Notes: generated by a model from the sequence alone, not told the origin. Numbered from the stretch's first letter, positions 33,701-44,944 are shown. The stretch: DNA of 64,000 nucleotides from Vermamoeba vermiformis (GCA_045837725.1 JBEWZL010000008.1:124001-188000), one strand, 5' to 3'. Program-made: numbers and translations.

Positions 33701-34376
33701 TTTTCAAACGGCAATCCATCGCTAAATTTTTCACGCCTAAAAAAATATCTTGTCAGAAGCAATATTACTCAATATAGAAATATAAAATCGATAGTATAGA
33801 TCGTACTATTAATTAAAATATTAGTATAATTGCGAGTATAACGTTAGAAAGTAGATCTAAGTCAAAAAGGTCGGTCCAAATTTTTTTCGCTCGTACTTTT
33901 TGAGCCATTTGATTTTGAACGGCGGTGCTAATTGGCGGGAAAATCCTTCGTTATCTTCACTCGTGTCTATTGGCAAGAACACAAAATCAGCTGGGAATTG
34001 GATCTTCGAGGCCATGAAACCGTAGCCTTGATACGACTTGTGGCCTGATACTGACACGATAAATATGACTCGATCGCATGTCTAATATAATTAATATTAA
34101 TATTAATAACGAAAATAAGTGGATCTTACGTCGTACGCTGAATTAAAAATTTCGTGCGGCTGTGGGGGTAATGCACGAATGGTCGTGGCCCTATAATAGT
34201 AATCAGAATATACTAAATACAGTAACAATATTGGAATTGAATGGAAATTAGGTTGATTAGTAAATTTAAATTACAAAAAAATTAACGTAAAATTAAACTG
34301 ACCAGTATTCATCGGCAAATGATTTCTTTAAATTATCCAAATCATGTGACTTCAAAATAAAATATTTGCAATTCAT
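30741..34376 (-). CDS. Multi-exon YTH-domain protein with extra degenerate modules
   Basis: The start at 34376 (MNCKYFILKSHDLDNL) begins directly in a YTH domain. Spliced blocks are SFADEYWATTIRALPPQPHE (first cage Trp), VIFIVSVSGHKSYQGYGFM, FKIKWL, then LPFEKTKHLMNELTNN and SPVNLSRNCQEISAQVGKEL, the full order of an m6A reader. Downstream come at least two segments with the same rhythm: FFILDDEVEEQ..., DMFIVILSPVKKLVGFSPFA with YEDPLWIELKNN, and later RLLFLTFNQS..YFGVYAANI with YEHELWTDLRNNS. They look like decayed repeats of the domain. Lys/Glu-rich linkers separate them. An intron between about 32645 and 33060 contains a 5S rRNA gene. Expected to bind m6A RNA through module 1. Confidence 0.8.
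32771..32888 (-). rRNA. 5S rRNA gene, copy 2 (in YTH-gene intron)
   Basis: 118 nt on the minus strand, identical to copy 1 except that it has the canonical GCGAAGTTAAGC in place of the one-base insertion. The terminal stem GGGCACGAC/GTTGTGCTC is intact. The 5' flank block at 32910-32939 matches 14270-14299 of copy 1 at the same 22-nt distance, and the 3' flank has a T-run and a shared segment. Sense-oriented in an intron of the YTH gene. Likely the functional form. Confidence 0.93.
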
Positions 34377-34576
34377 CTGCGAGTATCTGTTGGGTTGAAC
34401 CACTAGTCTTTGATCTCAAATCCGTTTGCAGAGTCCCACTGTTGGCTAATCAAATCTACTCGGGCCAATAAAGTATTAACTCTACTTGTGTGGTGTAAGA
34501 AAGATTTTTTTTGGGCAATACAAACTCCGTGGCGAGATAAAATTTATTGTTATCAAATCAATTGAACGAGAACGCC

Positions 34577-35329
34577 ATGAATGAGGAGCGCGAGCAGTGT
34601 TTATTAATAGCCACAATAGCACTCGAATGCGGACGGTATTTAGAAGTGATAGAGGCATTACGACCGATCTTTAGTCAAAAGATCGAACTGACATCTGCTG
34701 AGCGACGATTGCTTGGAGAGGCATTTCAGAAAATACCCATTGATTTGAGATTCAGTATGTATAGCATCCATAGTCTGCTTAAAAAGGCGGAAGAGGAAGA
34801 CAACGAGCCTCGAGTGAATTTAATCCAAAATTATTATCAGAAATTAGAACACGAATTCAGACAACGACTTAAGGAGTGTTCAAATATAATACACGAATAT
34901 TTACTGCCATATACGAATAATCCTGAAGCTCAAGTCCATTATTTGTTAATGCAGATTCATTATTGGATGAGGCTCAGCGACTTTGCTAGAGGTCCAGAAC
35001 AAGTCTCTGCAATATCAAATACACATGCACTATTTAAAAAAGCTAAAGGCATTGCAGACGCGCATTTAAAAGTCACAAATCTACTTGTTCTCAAAGTAAT
35101 TTTGGGTTACACAACGTTCCTGCATGCACGACTTGATAAACCATATGAAGCGGCGACACTAGGCAGACAGACCTATTTGGCCGTGGTGGAGCACATAGAC
35201 GAGGTCACGGAGGCAGAATATTCCGAGATTTCACCGTTGCTCCGACAAATCGAAGACACTTACCGCCACGCGAGTCATTTTGTGCCTGATGATACCGAAG
35301 AGACGAATAGAACTGTTGCTAGCACTTAA
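34577..35329 (+). CDS. Divergent 14-3-3-like protein with altered binding pocket (250 aa)
   Basis: Single exon from ATG at 34577 (MNEEREQCLLIATIAL). Helix spacing follows 14-3-3: AERRLLGEAFQKIPIDLRFS for helix C, LEHEFRQRLKECSNIIHEYL for helix D, then VHYLLMQIHYWMRLSDFA and a later LLRQIEDTY. The pocket is changed: the helix C Lys is Gln, the Arg-Tyr pair of GDYxRY is replaced by Met-Arg (HYWMRL), and the pocket Asn in the LALNFSVF segment is absent. Phosphopeptide binding is therefore doubtful. The dimer-forming N-terminus is also diverged. Perhaps a regulatory or neofunctionalised paralogue. Confidence 0.8.
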   Translation: MNEEREQCLLIATIALECGRYLEVIEALRPIFSQKIELTSAERRLLGEAFQKIPIDLRFSMYSIHSLLKKAEEEDNEPRVNLIQNYYQKLEHEFRQRLKECSNIIHEYLLPYTNNPEAQVHYLLMQIHYWMRLSDFARGPEQVSAISNTHALFKKAKGIADAHLKVTNLLVLKVILGYTTFLHARLDKPYEAATLGRQTYLAVVEHIDEVTEAEYSEISPLLRQIEDTYRHASHFVPDDTEETNRTVAST

Positions 35330-35824
35330 ATAGTCTCTAAGAGCTCTTGAAGACCAGATCTGAGCCAGTACAAAACGCGATCCGAAGAACAGCCTTGCCT
35401 CCGCTTGCCACACGCATTATCTCCAGCCCAATAGATACAATTCCATTTTGCACCGAGAGCCAAGCAACGAGTATATTGCATGGTTGTTATTTTCCAGAAA
35501 AGGCAAGCACGATCGGCTTACATCCAGAAGATGCATTATTTCTATTATTATTGACCTTTTGAATAATAATAATGTGTAAGTAGATACCACTCCTATCACG
35601 CACGAGATGAAGCATTTCTGGCTGGCATTGCAATTGGATAGTGAATCGTAAATGCACCGGATGCGTAATAAAGGTAATATAGAAGTATTGGTGTATTAAC
35701 GCGTAATGTATTAATATATCTATTACCTTAGTAATATACACCACGATATGAGTGCTAGTCTCGCTCTTAATGCCGTTATGACTCAAACAAATATTTATCT
35801 CTAGTCTCGTACGTCAGGTTTACA
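35330..35824. other. 3' flank between convergent genes, no clear gene
   Basis: About 495 bp between the stops of the 14-3-3-like and secreted-protein genes. Frames of 60-70 codons exist on both strands (35347-35562 plus, with a Cys-rich minus-strand counterpart), but none has an ATG and splice support together. Confidence 0.4.
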
Positions 35825-36761
35825 TTACAAGACTAACAACGACACTACTGATACCACCAACAAACTAGCTTTCATGCCCGCACTAGCACTGGACTTCTTA
35901 GCAGGAGTTTGTACCGGTGTGGATGTGGATGGCGCGGAGTTGGCTTGAGGAGCGGTGTTGACGACAGGAGCAGCGAGCGGGGCATCGGCTACTGGTGTCT
36001 CAGGGACGAGTGCGCAGTACGCTTTGAAGTCCGTGTCGTAGTTGACGACGAACGTGCATTGTTCACTCGTGCTGGTCACATTTTTCATTGCAGTGCCGGC
36101 CACACATAGACTCGTAGTGTCGAAAAATGATGTTTGGAGCTCGTTGTTCACGCATTGGTGAAATTTGGTAATTGTTCCATCAACTCCTGCGAAGCACGTG
36201 TCGACTGGAGCTAAATTTAAAAATTTAAAAAATTAGATCTTGAAAAAAAATATATTTTAGTACTGACCAGCAATTGCATAAGCGTAAGGCAAGGTTTGGT
36301 CTTTCAGCGTACAAGACGTATCCGTGGAAGTGTAGTAATAGCTGCGCGCAAAGCTTGTGTTGGAACTAATGGCCACCATCGGATCTTCAGTTACGCATTC
36401 GCCCAAGATGTACACGCCGTTCATAGTACCGCAGTTAGGATAAGGATTGCTACACGACTGACATATATAATCATTTTAGTGCTTAATATTTGTTGTTGGA
36501 GCAAATTTAAATTTTCGAACCTAAATCCAAAAAACTAAAAAAATGATTTAGCGGCACTTACCGAGAGGGGTTGCGAGTAAAATCCGCCATTGGATTCGGT
36601 GCATTGAGAATCCGTATAGGTGGTGATTTTGAGATAAGTCACTTGAGCCAAAGCAATATTTATCGCGACGAGCAAGAAAACGAATGCGCTTGTAAGTCTC
36701 ATAATATTCTATTGATAATATATAATTATGCTCTTTATATTATTAGCTATTGACTTACCAT
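35825..36761 (-). CDS. Secreted Cys-rich protein with GPI-anchor-type tail, paralogue A
   Basis: Exon 1 appears to be only the ATG (36759-36761) followed by GTAAGT. Exon 2 continues NIMRLTSAFVFLLVAINIAL, a signal peptide. An alternative start is the internal Met at 36702. The body has many Cys (QCTESNGG, SCSNPYPNCGTMNGVYILGE, DTCFAGVDGTITKFHQCV), then a Pro/Ala/Thr-rich mucin-like stretch and a hydrophobic end (GMKASLLVVSVVSLLVL) with small residues before it, as in GPI-anchor signals. A cell-surface protein, paralogous to 40192-41081 with the same exon layout. Confidence 0.75.
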
Positions 36762-37323
36762 GGCAGAATTGAGTTCTTGTGTGGTCGTCGGTTTTTTTAA
36801 CGGTCACTTTTTAGTTTTGTTGTTTTGTTTTGGCTATTTCCTTTTTCGGGCCGAAAATAACCTAGTATGACTTCTCAATCATCGATAATTGGTTGAACCC
36901 TAAAGCGAAGTTCTAAACATGGTAACGCAGATGAGATGAAATAATACAAAACTTTACTAATTTGGAATTGTAGATCATCGCATCACGCTGGATTCACTCC
37001 GACACCATCACGAAGTCCGTCTGTCCTTTGTGGACACTAAGCGAAGGATTCTACACACGTTCGTCGACCGCGATCAGTAAGCTGAAGAATTGGCGCCAAT
37101 TCTTTGTATTCAGAAGGTAGTTTGTTAGCGAGTAATGACTGATATGCTATATATATTATGGATATCTATCCAATAGTAAGCCAATTTTAGCTGTCATTAT
37201 CAGTTTGTGATCTAATTCTTGTGAATCGTCAGAAATTTCCGCCGCTACGTTACCATTGGTCAGTCCAAATAATGTGTGCGTATCTGTGACAGTTATTCAT
37301 TAATTCGGTTACAGCATGCAACA
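36762..37323 (+). other. Intergenic region with exon-like segment, possible small gene
   Basis: A GC-richer stretch at 36973-37128 looks coding. An ATG at about 36919 followed by GTAACG, a TACTAAT-type branch site and an acceptor at about 36972 would give MIIASRWIHSDTITKSV..., then SEGFYTR and KNWRQFFVFRR, which recalls the first strands of a PH domain. Continuing exons give an early stop. Another frame of the same exon also reads well. No complete gene could be built. Confidence 0.25.
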
Positions 37324-39812
37324 ATGAATAGTGCAGTACAATATGTAGCCTGTCGAAGAAATCGGTACATGTGGGGTCTGATTGCGTTGACCATCTACGT
37401 TGTTTTAATATTTTCTTTATTGAATAATCCTTCCTATTGGAATAAGTAAGTTATATTTCGGATAGTACTGATTGGTTCGATTTATTTTAAAAGTAATTAA
37501 AATGGATGGATGGAATATTCACTTCAATGTATCGGTTTTATCTTTGCTCATCGCTAATTATCTCCCACTGGAGCCACATATTTATATAATTTAAGAAATG
37601 ACCAACTACTGCGCACTTCTTCTTTTGGAAAAACTGATTATTTGCTTGTAGGCACAGATCGAGCCTAACGGAGGAACAAAAATCTTTTATTGCTTCAATA
37701 ACACACAGTAGTACGCGCTGGTGTCAAGTTGGATTTAATCCAGTAGCTATTCGAGAGTTTCTCGAGATCCAACGACAAGTATGTGATCCATCTGGCAAAC
37801 TGTCAATTAGCTAACAATAGAGAACGATATGAAATAACTTTTAATATTCATTATAACCTAATTTATGCAATTAGGCGACCGTATTCGGCTTTGAAACGTT
37901 TTTTGACGAGCGAGAAAGGAAGATCGCTACAGCGCTCACAAAAGAAACTAACGGGAAATTTGTTATGATAGCCGGAAATGTATTGCATAATATTAGAGCC
38001 CTATCAAGAGAATTCAGGTAATGGGCACATAAATTTCGTTTTTTTTCTGTTTTGTTTCCGATTGTTAATTAGATCTCATTTAGTCCTAACGGCTTTGCCA
38101 TTGGTCCTAAGACTACACCTCTTAAGGAACAATTTATTAAGAGAAAAGGCTATGCGACATTCCGAGACCTATTTATTGACGATGAAATCGGATTCGTTTG
38201 CGAGGTGATTCACTTTGAAGGTAGTACTGATTCTGTATATTATTATATCATTACTGATGAATAGATTCATCTATTAGCTGGAAGTTACGAAGACCTGCTT
38301 GCAGCAGCATTGTTATCGAACGAAAACACGAAAATATTTTCAATTAACAATCATGAAGCATTTGACCAGGCCCTGCAAGACAAAAGTAACATATTTGCAT
38401 CGTTTACATATGTGTTTATCTATATTCATATTGCTTGCAGCTGTTCTTCGGCTCAACGACGATAATTCCGTAGCTGGATTGAAGATCGGAACTTTTGCAA
38501 GGACTTATGGCCACACGAAGCTCAATGACGGACAGTTAAACACCGATGGACCACGTGACATTAGTGATTTAGTTCGTGAATTAAGGACATCGCTCAACAA
38601 CAGTAAGCTTGAACAAAAAAATCTCCGAGACCGAGATAGATTGACACGTGTCAAAAGGTTTGGCCCAAGTTGCCAGCGCGAACAAAATAGTCATATGGAT
38701 TCCAGTAGGCAATGCTCATCGCCGATATTTAGACATTTTGTATTGTTCACTGAAAAAGCACAAAGTGACCAATTACCTCTTCTTTGCACTCGACGAAGAC
38801 GTGTACCGCTATTTAATTTCGCAGAAAAGAAATGCTTATTATAATCCGCTGTGGTACGTACCACGAACTCAAATTCACACCTTCTAATCGTAACAATAAC
38901 TTTAAGGTACACGAGAATGGACGGTGGGCAAGGGTATCACATGTTCAACTATAACATCGTTATGCGCGAGCGATTTTCGATATTTTTGGACGTACTAGAA
39001 TTGGGCTACAACATTTTGATGCACGACACAGATATTTTTTGGGTAACCGGTAAAGCCGCATTAATCGGGTCATTATGTGAAATATCGTTATACTCACGCA
39101 AGCTAGACGTACTTCCTGATTTGGAGCGTGATCGCGCGGACATTGTGGCGCAACAAGACTCTTGGGAGATGGATGAATGGACTCGCGTCGTGTGCGGCGG
39201 ATTCGTGCTCTACAAAAGCAGGTCAAGTAAGTATCTCTATAATTAGCAACTATTATTGTCGAACATACAGGCGATAAATTTGTCTATAGACACTCACCAT
39301 AACGCGTTTTTACTTCTCGTAAATTTGACCTGGATGCAGATCCAGAAAAAAAAAACGAAATCTGTCTTCAAATATTGCATATTGATCTCTTAAACAATTA
39401 ATTATTACTATATGTTCCTTAGTTACCCTCGTTCGCCGTAAATAAGAGCGAAATCTGACGGCTAAATTTAGATGTCATTCAAGCAGTGCACGTGATGCAA
39501 CAAATGGCGTTTTATTTGCCCGAACAAGAAGACCAAGAGCTCAGCAACATGTTTTTCCACTCTGAAGACACGTGTTTGGTGCCATCGAGATCTACACTTG
39601 AAGAAACGTGTCCTGCGAGCAAAGGACACAAAATTACGGTGCAGTTCAAGGATATTAGAGAGTACGTTAGTGGTCATAATTACTGTAAAATTCACGAGCG
39701 ATGGGCCGCAGCTAATGTCGCGCCAAAAGTAATTCATCTTAACGGATCGAACAAACCGAAGTGCATTGCTGACTCGAAAGAGTGGGGCATTGAAATGTCT
39801 GGTCGCTGTTAG
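37324..39812 (+). CDS. Golgi-type II membrane glycosyltransferase (nucleotide-diphospho-sugar transferase)
   Basis: The start at 37324 gives a short basic N-terminus and one membrane helix (MWGLIALTIYVVLIFSLL), a type II anchor. About eight exons follow. The catalytic part reads ANKIVIWIPVGNAHRRYLDI, then NYLFFALDEDVYRYL, FNYNIVMRERF, LELGYNILMHDTDIFW with a DxD metal/sugar-nucleotide motif, and VVCGGFVLYKS, in the order of the PF03407 family (GT77-like). The C-terminal Cys residues (SGHNYCKIHERW, CIADSKEWGIEMSGRC) may form disulphides. A 57-nt intron at about 38602-38658 joins LNNS to LAQVASANK. Probably adds sugar to glycoproteins in the Golgi lumen. Confidence 0.85.
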
Positions 39813-39849
39813 ATAACTTGTACATAAATATAAATACCTATGTTGCCAA

Positions 39850-40140
39850 CTAAGACTTTCGACTTTCGACCTCGATCGCGACTGGTGCGTCAGTTACTGG
39901 CGATGTGACTGGTGAAGCGGCTGGTGGTTCAACAGAAGTGCGATAGGAGCAATAACTGGGCACGTTGCTGTAAAGTCTACAGCGGCCTTGGTGCATTGGC
40001 CAGAAGGACATCCAACGCCACAAAGTTTGGCGTTGCAGCACCACTTGGCACGTACTTTATCGGATACAAAATGCTCGTTGAGCGCTACAGCACCACATAT
40101 AAAATTTTGCAACCTTCCAACAAAAATAAATTTGAATTGC
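39850..40140 (-). pseudogene. Fragment of a third secreted Cys-rich paralogue
   Basis: Minus-strand frames hold a Cys-rich piece (FICGAVALNEHFVSDKV, KWCCNAKLCGVGCPSGQC, FTATCPV) and, in another frame, a Pro/Thr-rich piece (SVEPPAASPVTSPVTDAPVA). These are the body and mucin-like linker of the two neighbouring secreted proteins. No signal peptide, ATG exon or GPI tail is visible. It reads as a decayed partial duplicate. Confidence 0.4.
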
Positions 40141-40191
40141 CTTTATAGTAAAATCCGACTTCAAGAGGATCCGACCGTCGTAGTGACGCAT

Positions 40192-41081
40192 CTAAGCCAA
40201 CATCAACAATACTGGAACCAATACCATAGAACTGACCACCACGTGCACAGCTGGACTAGCTTTCTTCGCGGGTGTTTGGCTGGGCGTGGATGGAGCAGGG
40301 CCTGATTGGCCTGGAGTTGAACCAGTTGGTCCAGAAGAGCCGCAGAGCACCTTAATATCGAATGTAGCATTGCCACACTCGCCGCTATTGTATTGTTTAA
40401 TGCTGGTACTGTCGTTGGCGAGGCAAGTGCTCAAGTTAGCGTAGATCGCGAGCGAAACTTGATTATTCAAGCAAGTGCCGAAAGACGTGATAGCAGAGAA
40501 GTAGCCAGAAAAACAAGTCATTGGCGGAGCTGTCGTGGCAAAGATTAACCAGTGAACTTGCTTGAAAAAAAAACGGCAAAACCGATCCCATCGAATCTAA
40601 ATTTGGCCGATTGAATTTTAAATCAACATACCAACCAATACGTTGACGTAACCTTGTCCAACAGTGCAAGTGGTATTAGTAGACTCGTAGTAATATTGGT
40701 AAACAGTTCCAGCAGGAAGGTTATTCGGATTGAACGGATCTGCATCAAAACATTCGTCGTTGATGTAAAGACCATTTTGCTCTGGAGAGCATCCTACAAG
40801 CGAATCCCTGCAGCCCTACGGAAGAAAATAAATGAGTTATAATTAACCAAATATTTAAAAATTAATATTAATTTATAGTTCTTACAGGACCTCGGGTAAT
40901 AGCGTAACCGCCTGTCGCATTTTTGCAAAACTCGTCGTAGTAGGACGTAACCTTCTTAAATTGGCCATACGCAGGCGCGATGGCCAAAAGCAAAAGTAGT
41001 GCGCAGCAAAGAGCTTTAAACTGAAACAAAATGATTAGAACGCAATCGTTTATCGCGATCGAAAAGATATAATATTACCAT
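40192..41081 (-). CDS. Secreted Cys-rich protein with GPI-anchor-type tail, paralogue B
   Basis: Exon 1 is again only the ATG (41079-41081), followed by a GTAATA donor. Exon 2 starts FKALCCALLLLLAIAPAYGQ, a clear signal peptide. Later exons carry the Cys pattern (DEFCKNATGG, GCRDSLVGCSPEQNGLYIND, TTCTVGQGYV, MTCFSGYFSAITSFGTCL), then a Gly/Pro/Ser-rich linker and a hydrophobic GPI-type end (HVVVSSMVLVPVLLML). Several NxT/S sites suggest glycosylation. Likely a surface or recognition protein. Confidence 0.8.
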
Positions 41082-41443
41082 TTTGAATACTGGGTAGTAG
41101 TTGAGTGCTGCAATTGAGATGAAAAATGTCCAACCGAAAGTTTTGGTACACTTTGAAACTTCTAAATTTAGCCTAGGAATTTAAAATCGCGTTGATCGAG
41201 CAACGATTATTCATTAACATTGCACTATACTGTAGTTGCGAGCACCAGACTATCGGATGTGTTTGTTGGTGTTCAGTAGCCTCGTCGATTAATTAAGGAA
41301 TCGTCCTTGTGTGGCACAAATATATGTATTTGACGCCGAATCTAATGTAACAATAGATATGCCTCGTGCCTAGTATATTCGTTAAAATAATTATTTACTT
41401 ACAAAAAAGAAAAACTCGACATAATTTGGCGCGATCTGAACTT

Positions 41444-42560
41444 CTAATTTTCAGCTTCAATGCTCTTAATCGAGGTCCTAAGAGGTTCTAATGCACCCTT
41501 CAATTCATCAGCGAGCGATAACAGCACACCACAGTTCGCATCTGGTTCAGCCAATAGGGTAATAATCAGAGGAGTGTGGTTAATGTGCACGAACAGTCTG
41601 TTGTCGAAGAATGTTGTCAACGTCTTGTTCTTGCCGAGGCCGCACTTGCTTGCCTAATTAGGAAATAAACGGTTAGTACTGCGCTTTGAATTATTGGTCC
41701 AAACATTGACACGAGCAGATCGAATAATTTCCGATTTTTAAGTCAGGTTTGATTGATTATGCGAGCTCATACGCACATAATAAGATATAATATTATATAG
41801 CAAATATTATATTATAATTAAGCAATATAAGCGGTTCAATAATAAGACCAACGCAAATCCGTAATTTTGAAAGATCTAGATATTTGGCTTTGATATGATG
41901 TTATTACCTGATCAGCAGCTGTTGCAAATACGGTGCATAATGTATTTTCTGCATTCAATTCTTCTCCTGCTCCTGATTGCGCTAATGTGGTGTTAGTCGA
42001 TCGTTTTCATGATTAATTGATCTTTCTGGCCTAATTATTATTGTTATAATCGTACTATATCATTGCGCGATACAACATCTTATTAACTAAATTAATAGTG
42101 AGGTTTAGATCCGCGGCCTCATTCGAATGATGCCAAATTTAATAATCATCATTTATATTGCTTTGTATTAATTATTGGTGTGCTTTAGATAATTTTTGAC
42201 CTTACCTGTCAGCAGGGAAACGCCATCACGATCTGAAACTAAAATTGCTTGTAATCCTTGGACTCTATATTTGGAATAATATTATTAAAAATACAAACTA
42301 TTTATAAGACAGTGTTTTATAGGAGCCAGAATGTAACAGGAGTATAGAATGGGATAAAAAATAAATAAAATTAATAATCAAAAAATATCTAGCGATGCCT
42401 TCACTTAACACTCATAATAGTCCTAGTCGTTAGGATAATTACCTTTCGATAACCTTTTCTAAAAATAATTGAATATCGTCATTGTTTCCCTGTGAAACAA
42501 AACAAGATCAGATCTCGATCAACTGCGAAAATCCAAGCCAACTACCTTTCGCTCCTCCAT
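41444..42560 (-). CDS. LAMTOR3/MP1-like Ragulator subunit
   Basis: Start at 42560 (MEERKG), with five exons. The spliced protein reads DIQLFLEKVIERVQGLQAIL, then VSDRDGVSLLT, TVFATAADQASKCGLGKNKT, LFVHINHTPLIITLLAEPDA and NCGVLLSLADELKGALEPLR. This matches LAMTOR3 block by block (VSDRDGVP, ATDQGSKLGLSKNKS, FNRLPLVVSFIA, ANTGLIVSLEKEL). A roadblock-fold scaffold that pairs with LAMTOR2 in the lysosomal Ragulator complex for Rag GTPases/mTORC1 and for MAPK signalling. Length about 125-130 residues, as expected. Confidence 0.9.
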
Positions 42561-42776
42561 GATTATATATTATGTACACTATTATGATTTAAATACAGAT
42601 AACTGACAAAAAATTGACGCGGACATAGCCCGTCGAGATTTCCTTTAGTTACATGCTACGCAGACTGTTTCAAAGATAAAACGCCAGACGTCTGTTCCCT
42701 TTTGTATCGTCACAACATCCACACTAACAACACAAAAGATCTTTATTTAATCTACAGTTGTCAACTTTGTGCCAGG

Positions 42777-44628
42777 ATGGAGGGACGCAACAAGACAAAA
42801 GAAGAATCCGCTATTTGGTGGACAATCGTCCTCGCCTGTATCAGATGGCTTTCCCTATCTCGCTTCGTGCTCGTTAATTTTGATGATGGCGGGGCCGAAT
42901 GGGGCTCACTTAGGCAGTAAGTGTCAAAAGTCAAATCTGTTTTGAGATTCGAAAAAGAAAATCGTTAGTACTAACGATTTTATTAATATTGTAAAAAATA
43001 GACGCTTCCGAAGACTTGGCGTGCATATTTTTACCGTCGACGGCGTCACCATCTTTCAATTAAGCCGAAATCCGGCGGCTGACCTGTTGGCCAAAGGCAA
43101 AAATGCTAAAAGGCAAATACAGCTCTGGGGTAAGTCGATCAACTTCGATTTTTCAAACACTACTAACTTATTAAAGAATACGGCCGTACCGAGCACCCTT
43201 ACGAAGGCGAGGTTTGGATTGAAGAAGTCCCTCATCTCACTGCCGATGAGAAACGAGTTCTCACTCAAATTCGTAGCGACTCGAAAGATACAAAAATCTT
43301 TTGTAAGCTTGGCAAAGAAAGAACCAGCGAAAAGCAGTACGTGTTCCGAAAGGTGATGGATCAGGAGAGGGTAAACACCTTGGAGCCCTCTGAAGCTGAA
43401 ATACCCTCCACGATGCGCAACACAGCTACTACTAATTTATCCGGCCTGTCTCGCGGCGACGGCACGAGGCCTTTACATTACATCGCTTCGACTCCTAGCT
43501 ACTGTTCTGGCCCTCTTCACCCCTCGAATAACTCCAACTGCCGCACGGTAACTGCTGGCACGGAAATGACGAACAATAGGCCGGTCAACTACACGCCAGT
43601 CCAAGCCAGTAGTCCGTACTACAGCGCGCCCCCACAATACTCTACTTACGCCCCCGTACCGCATGCCAACGTTAACAAGCCAACACCGCAAGCACATCGC
43701 AACACAACAGCACTCTCACACAGCATGGAGGTCAAGGTGAGTGCACCACCAAGCACTCAAGTGACACCTGTCAACACTGCTCCAGTGCTGTTAGTCAAAG
43801 AACGACCTGTCAACACCTTGCCGTCACAACACTCTACTACTAGTGCTGCCGTAGTGCCGCGTGTCAATGCCACACCTGCAACACAACCACTGCAGTCCAT
43901 GACTCGTGGAATGGCCATCAAGCGTCGTATTGTAGGCACGGACCCGAACGACTTCCTTCCAAACAAGAAAAGAAAACTGAACCCAGACGAGAACACTCCT
44001 CCCAACAGCGCTACTCAGAGCAGCAATGCTCGCGGAGGCTCTGTCCAACGAGCTACAAAGCGAAAGTTGGACGCGCAACAAATTAAGGCCTTAGTTGCCA
44101 GACCACCCGAATCTCGTTCTAAGCCTCAGCCTCAAGCAAAAGCCACTGTACTTAGTTCTCAACAACCAAAGGAGGGCTCACTAATACGTGAGCATGTGAC
44201 GTCCACGCCGTTAACTCACTATGCCGATCCGAATCCAGTGAAGTACGCGCGAGATATCCTTGACACAAAGTCGCAGAACACTAGTGCCGAAGTACACTTA
44301 GTCGTTGACAATAGCCTGCTACAAGAATACTTCAACAGCGACCTGTTCTTGCAATTCCCTTCCAGCCCGCCCAACACTCACGTCGAGCAATCTATTGAAG
44401 CCGTCCACGAGGGCCATGCTCGAGTGGAGGAAGCAGGGAATATGCTATTTAGAACAGGATCTCAATTGCCAGATACTGAAATACCGAATAACGGAGTGTA
44501 CGTATTCTTACTTCTTTGTTAGATCCGAATAACCTTATTAATATTTTGTTAATAGACTAAGCGACTCCGAATATTCGGAACTCGGTGCAAATGCATCAGA
44601 GTTTGACCAACGGTACGAGCTCATGTGA
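42777..44628 (+). CDS. Unknown nuclear protein with disordered Pro/Ser/Thr-rich C-terminus
   Basis: Exons 42777-42918, about 43001-43130, about 43177-44500 and a short last exon splice to over 500 residues. The first ~170 residues are folded (WGSLRQRFRRLGVHIF, VDGVTIFQLSRNP, HPYEGEVWIEEVPHL, EKQYVFRKVMDQ) with an alpha/beta winged-helix-like feel, but I do not recognise a family. The remainder is low complexity, rich in Pro, Thr, Ser and Asn, with nuclear-localisation-like clusters (PNKKRKLNPDE, ATKRKLD). The stop could be at 44628 (FDQRYELM), or an alternative splice could extend it slightly. Confidence 0.65.
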
Positions 44629-44637
44629 GCCGGTTAA

Positions 44638-44925
44638 AAGCTCAACCTTTGATGGATGCAGGCCTGCAAGATACTAGTGTTAAAATACTACGCTTGCTGG
44701 AATGTATTCGCAGAGGTTTGAGGTAACCGAAGCTCATCATTAACAATCGAACACTTATCAACACCACTTAAGAGGCGAGGGGGGGGCGTTACACCACTAC
44801 TCTTATGAATGGAGATTGCACTCCACCTAACAACCAAATCTCAGAACTTTTTGTCGAATGTTCTAAACAACTCATCTTTTTTCAAGTCATTACAACTATC
44901 AACAACACTCACCTGTAAATATTGT
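44638..44925 (+). CDS. Coding-like fragment next to the C-rich block
   Basis: Two open segments read sensibly: LMDAGLQDTSVKILRLLECI (about 44650-44720), and after a possible intron GRYTTTLMNGDCTPPNNQIS with SELFVECSKQLIFFQ to a stop near 44922. They do not join the preceding gene in phase with any splice sites I found. They may be last exons of that gene, or of one interrupted by the doubtful assembly that follows. Confidence 0.3.
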
Positions 44926-44944
44926 GCACAACATCATTTTATAT

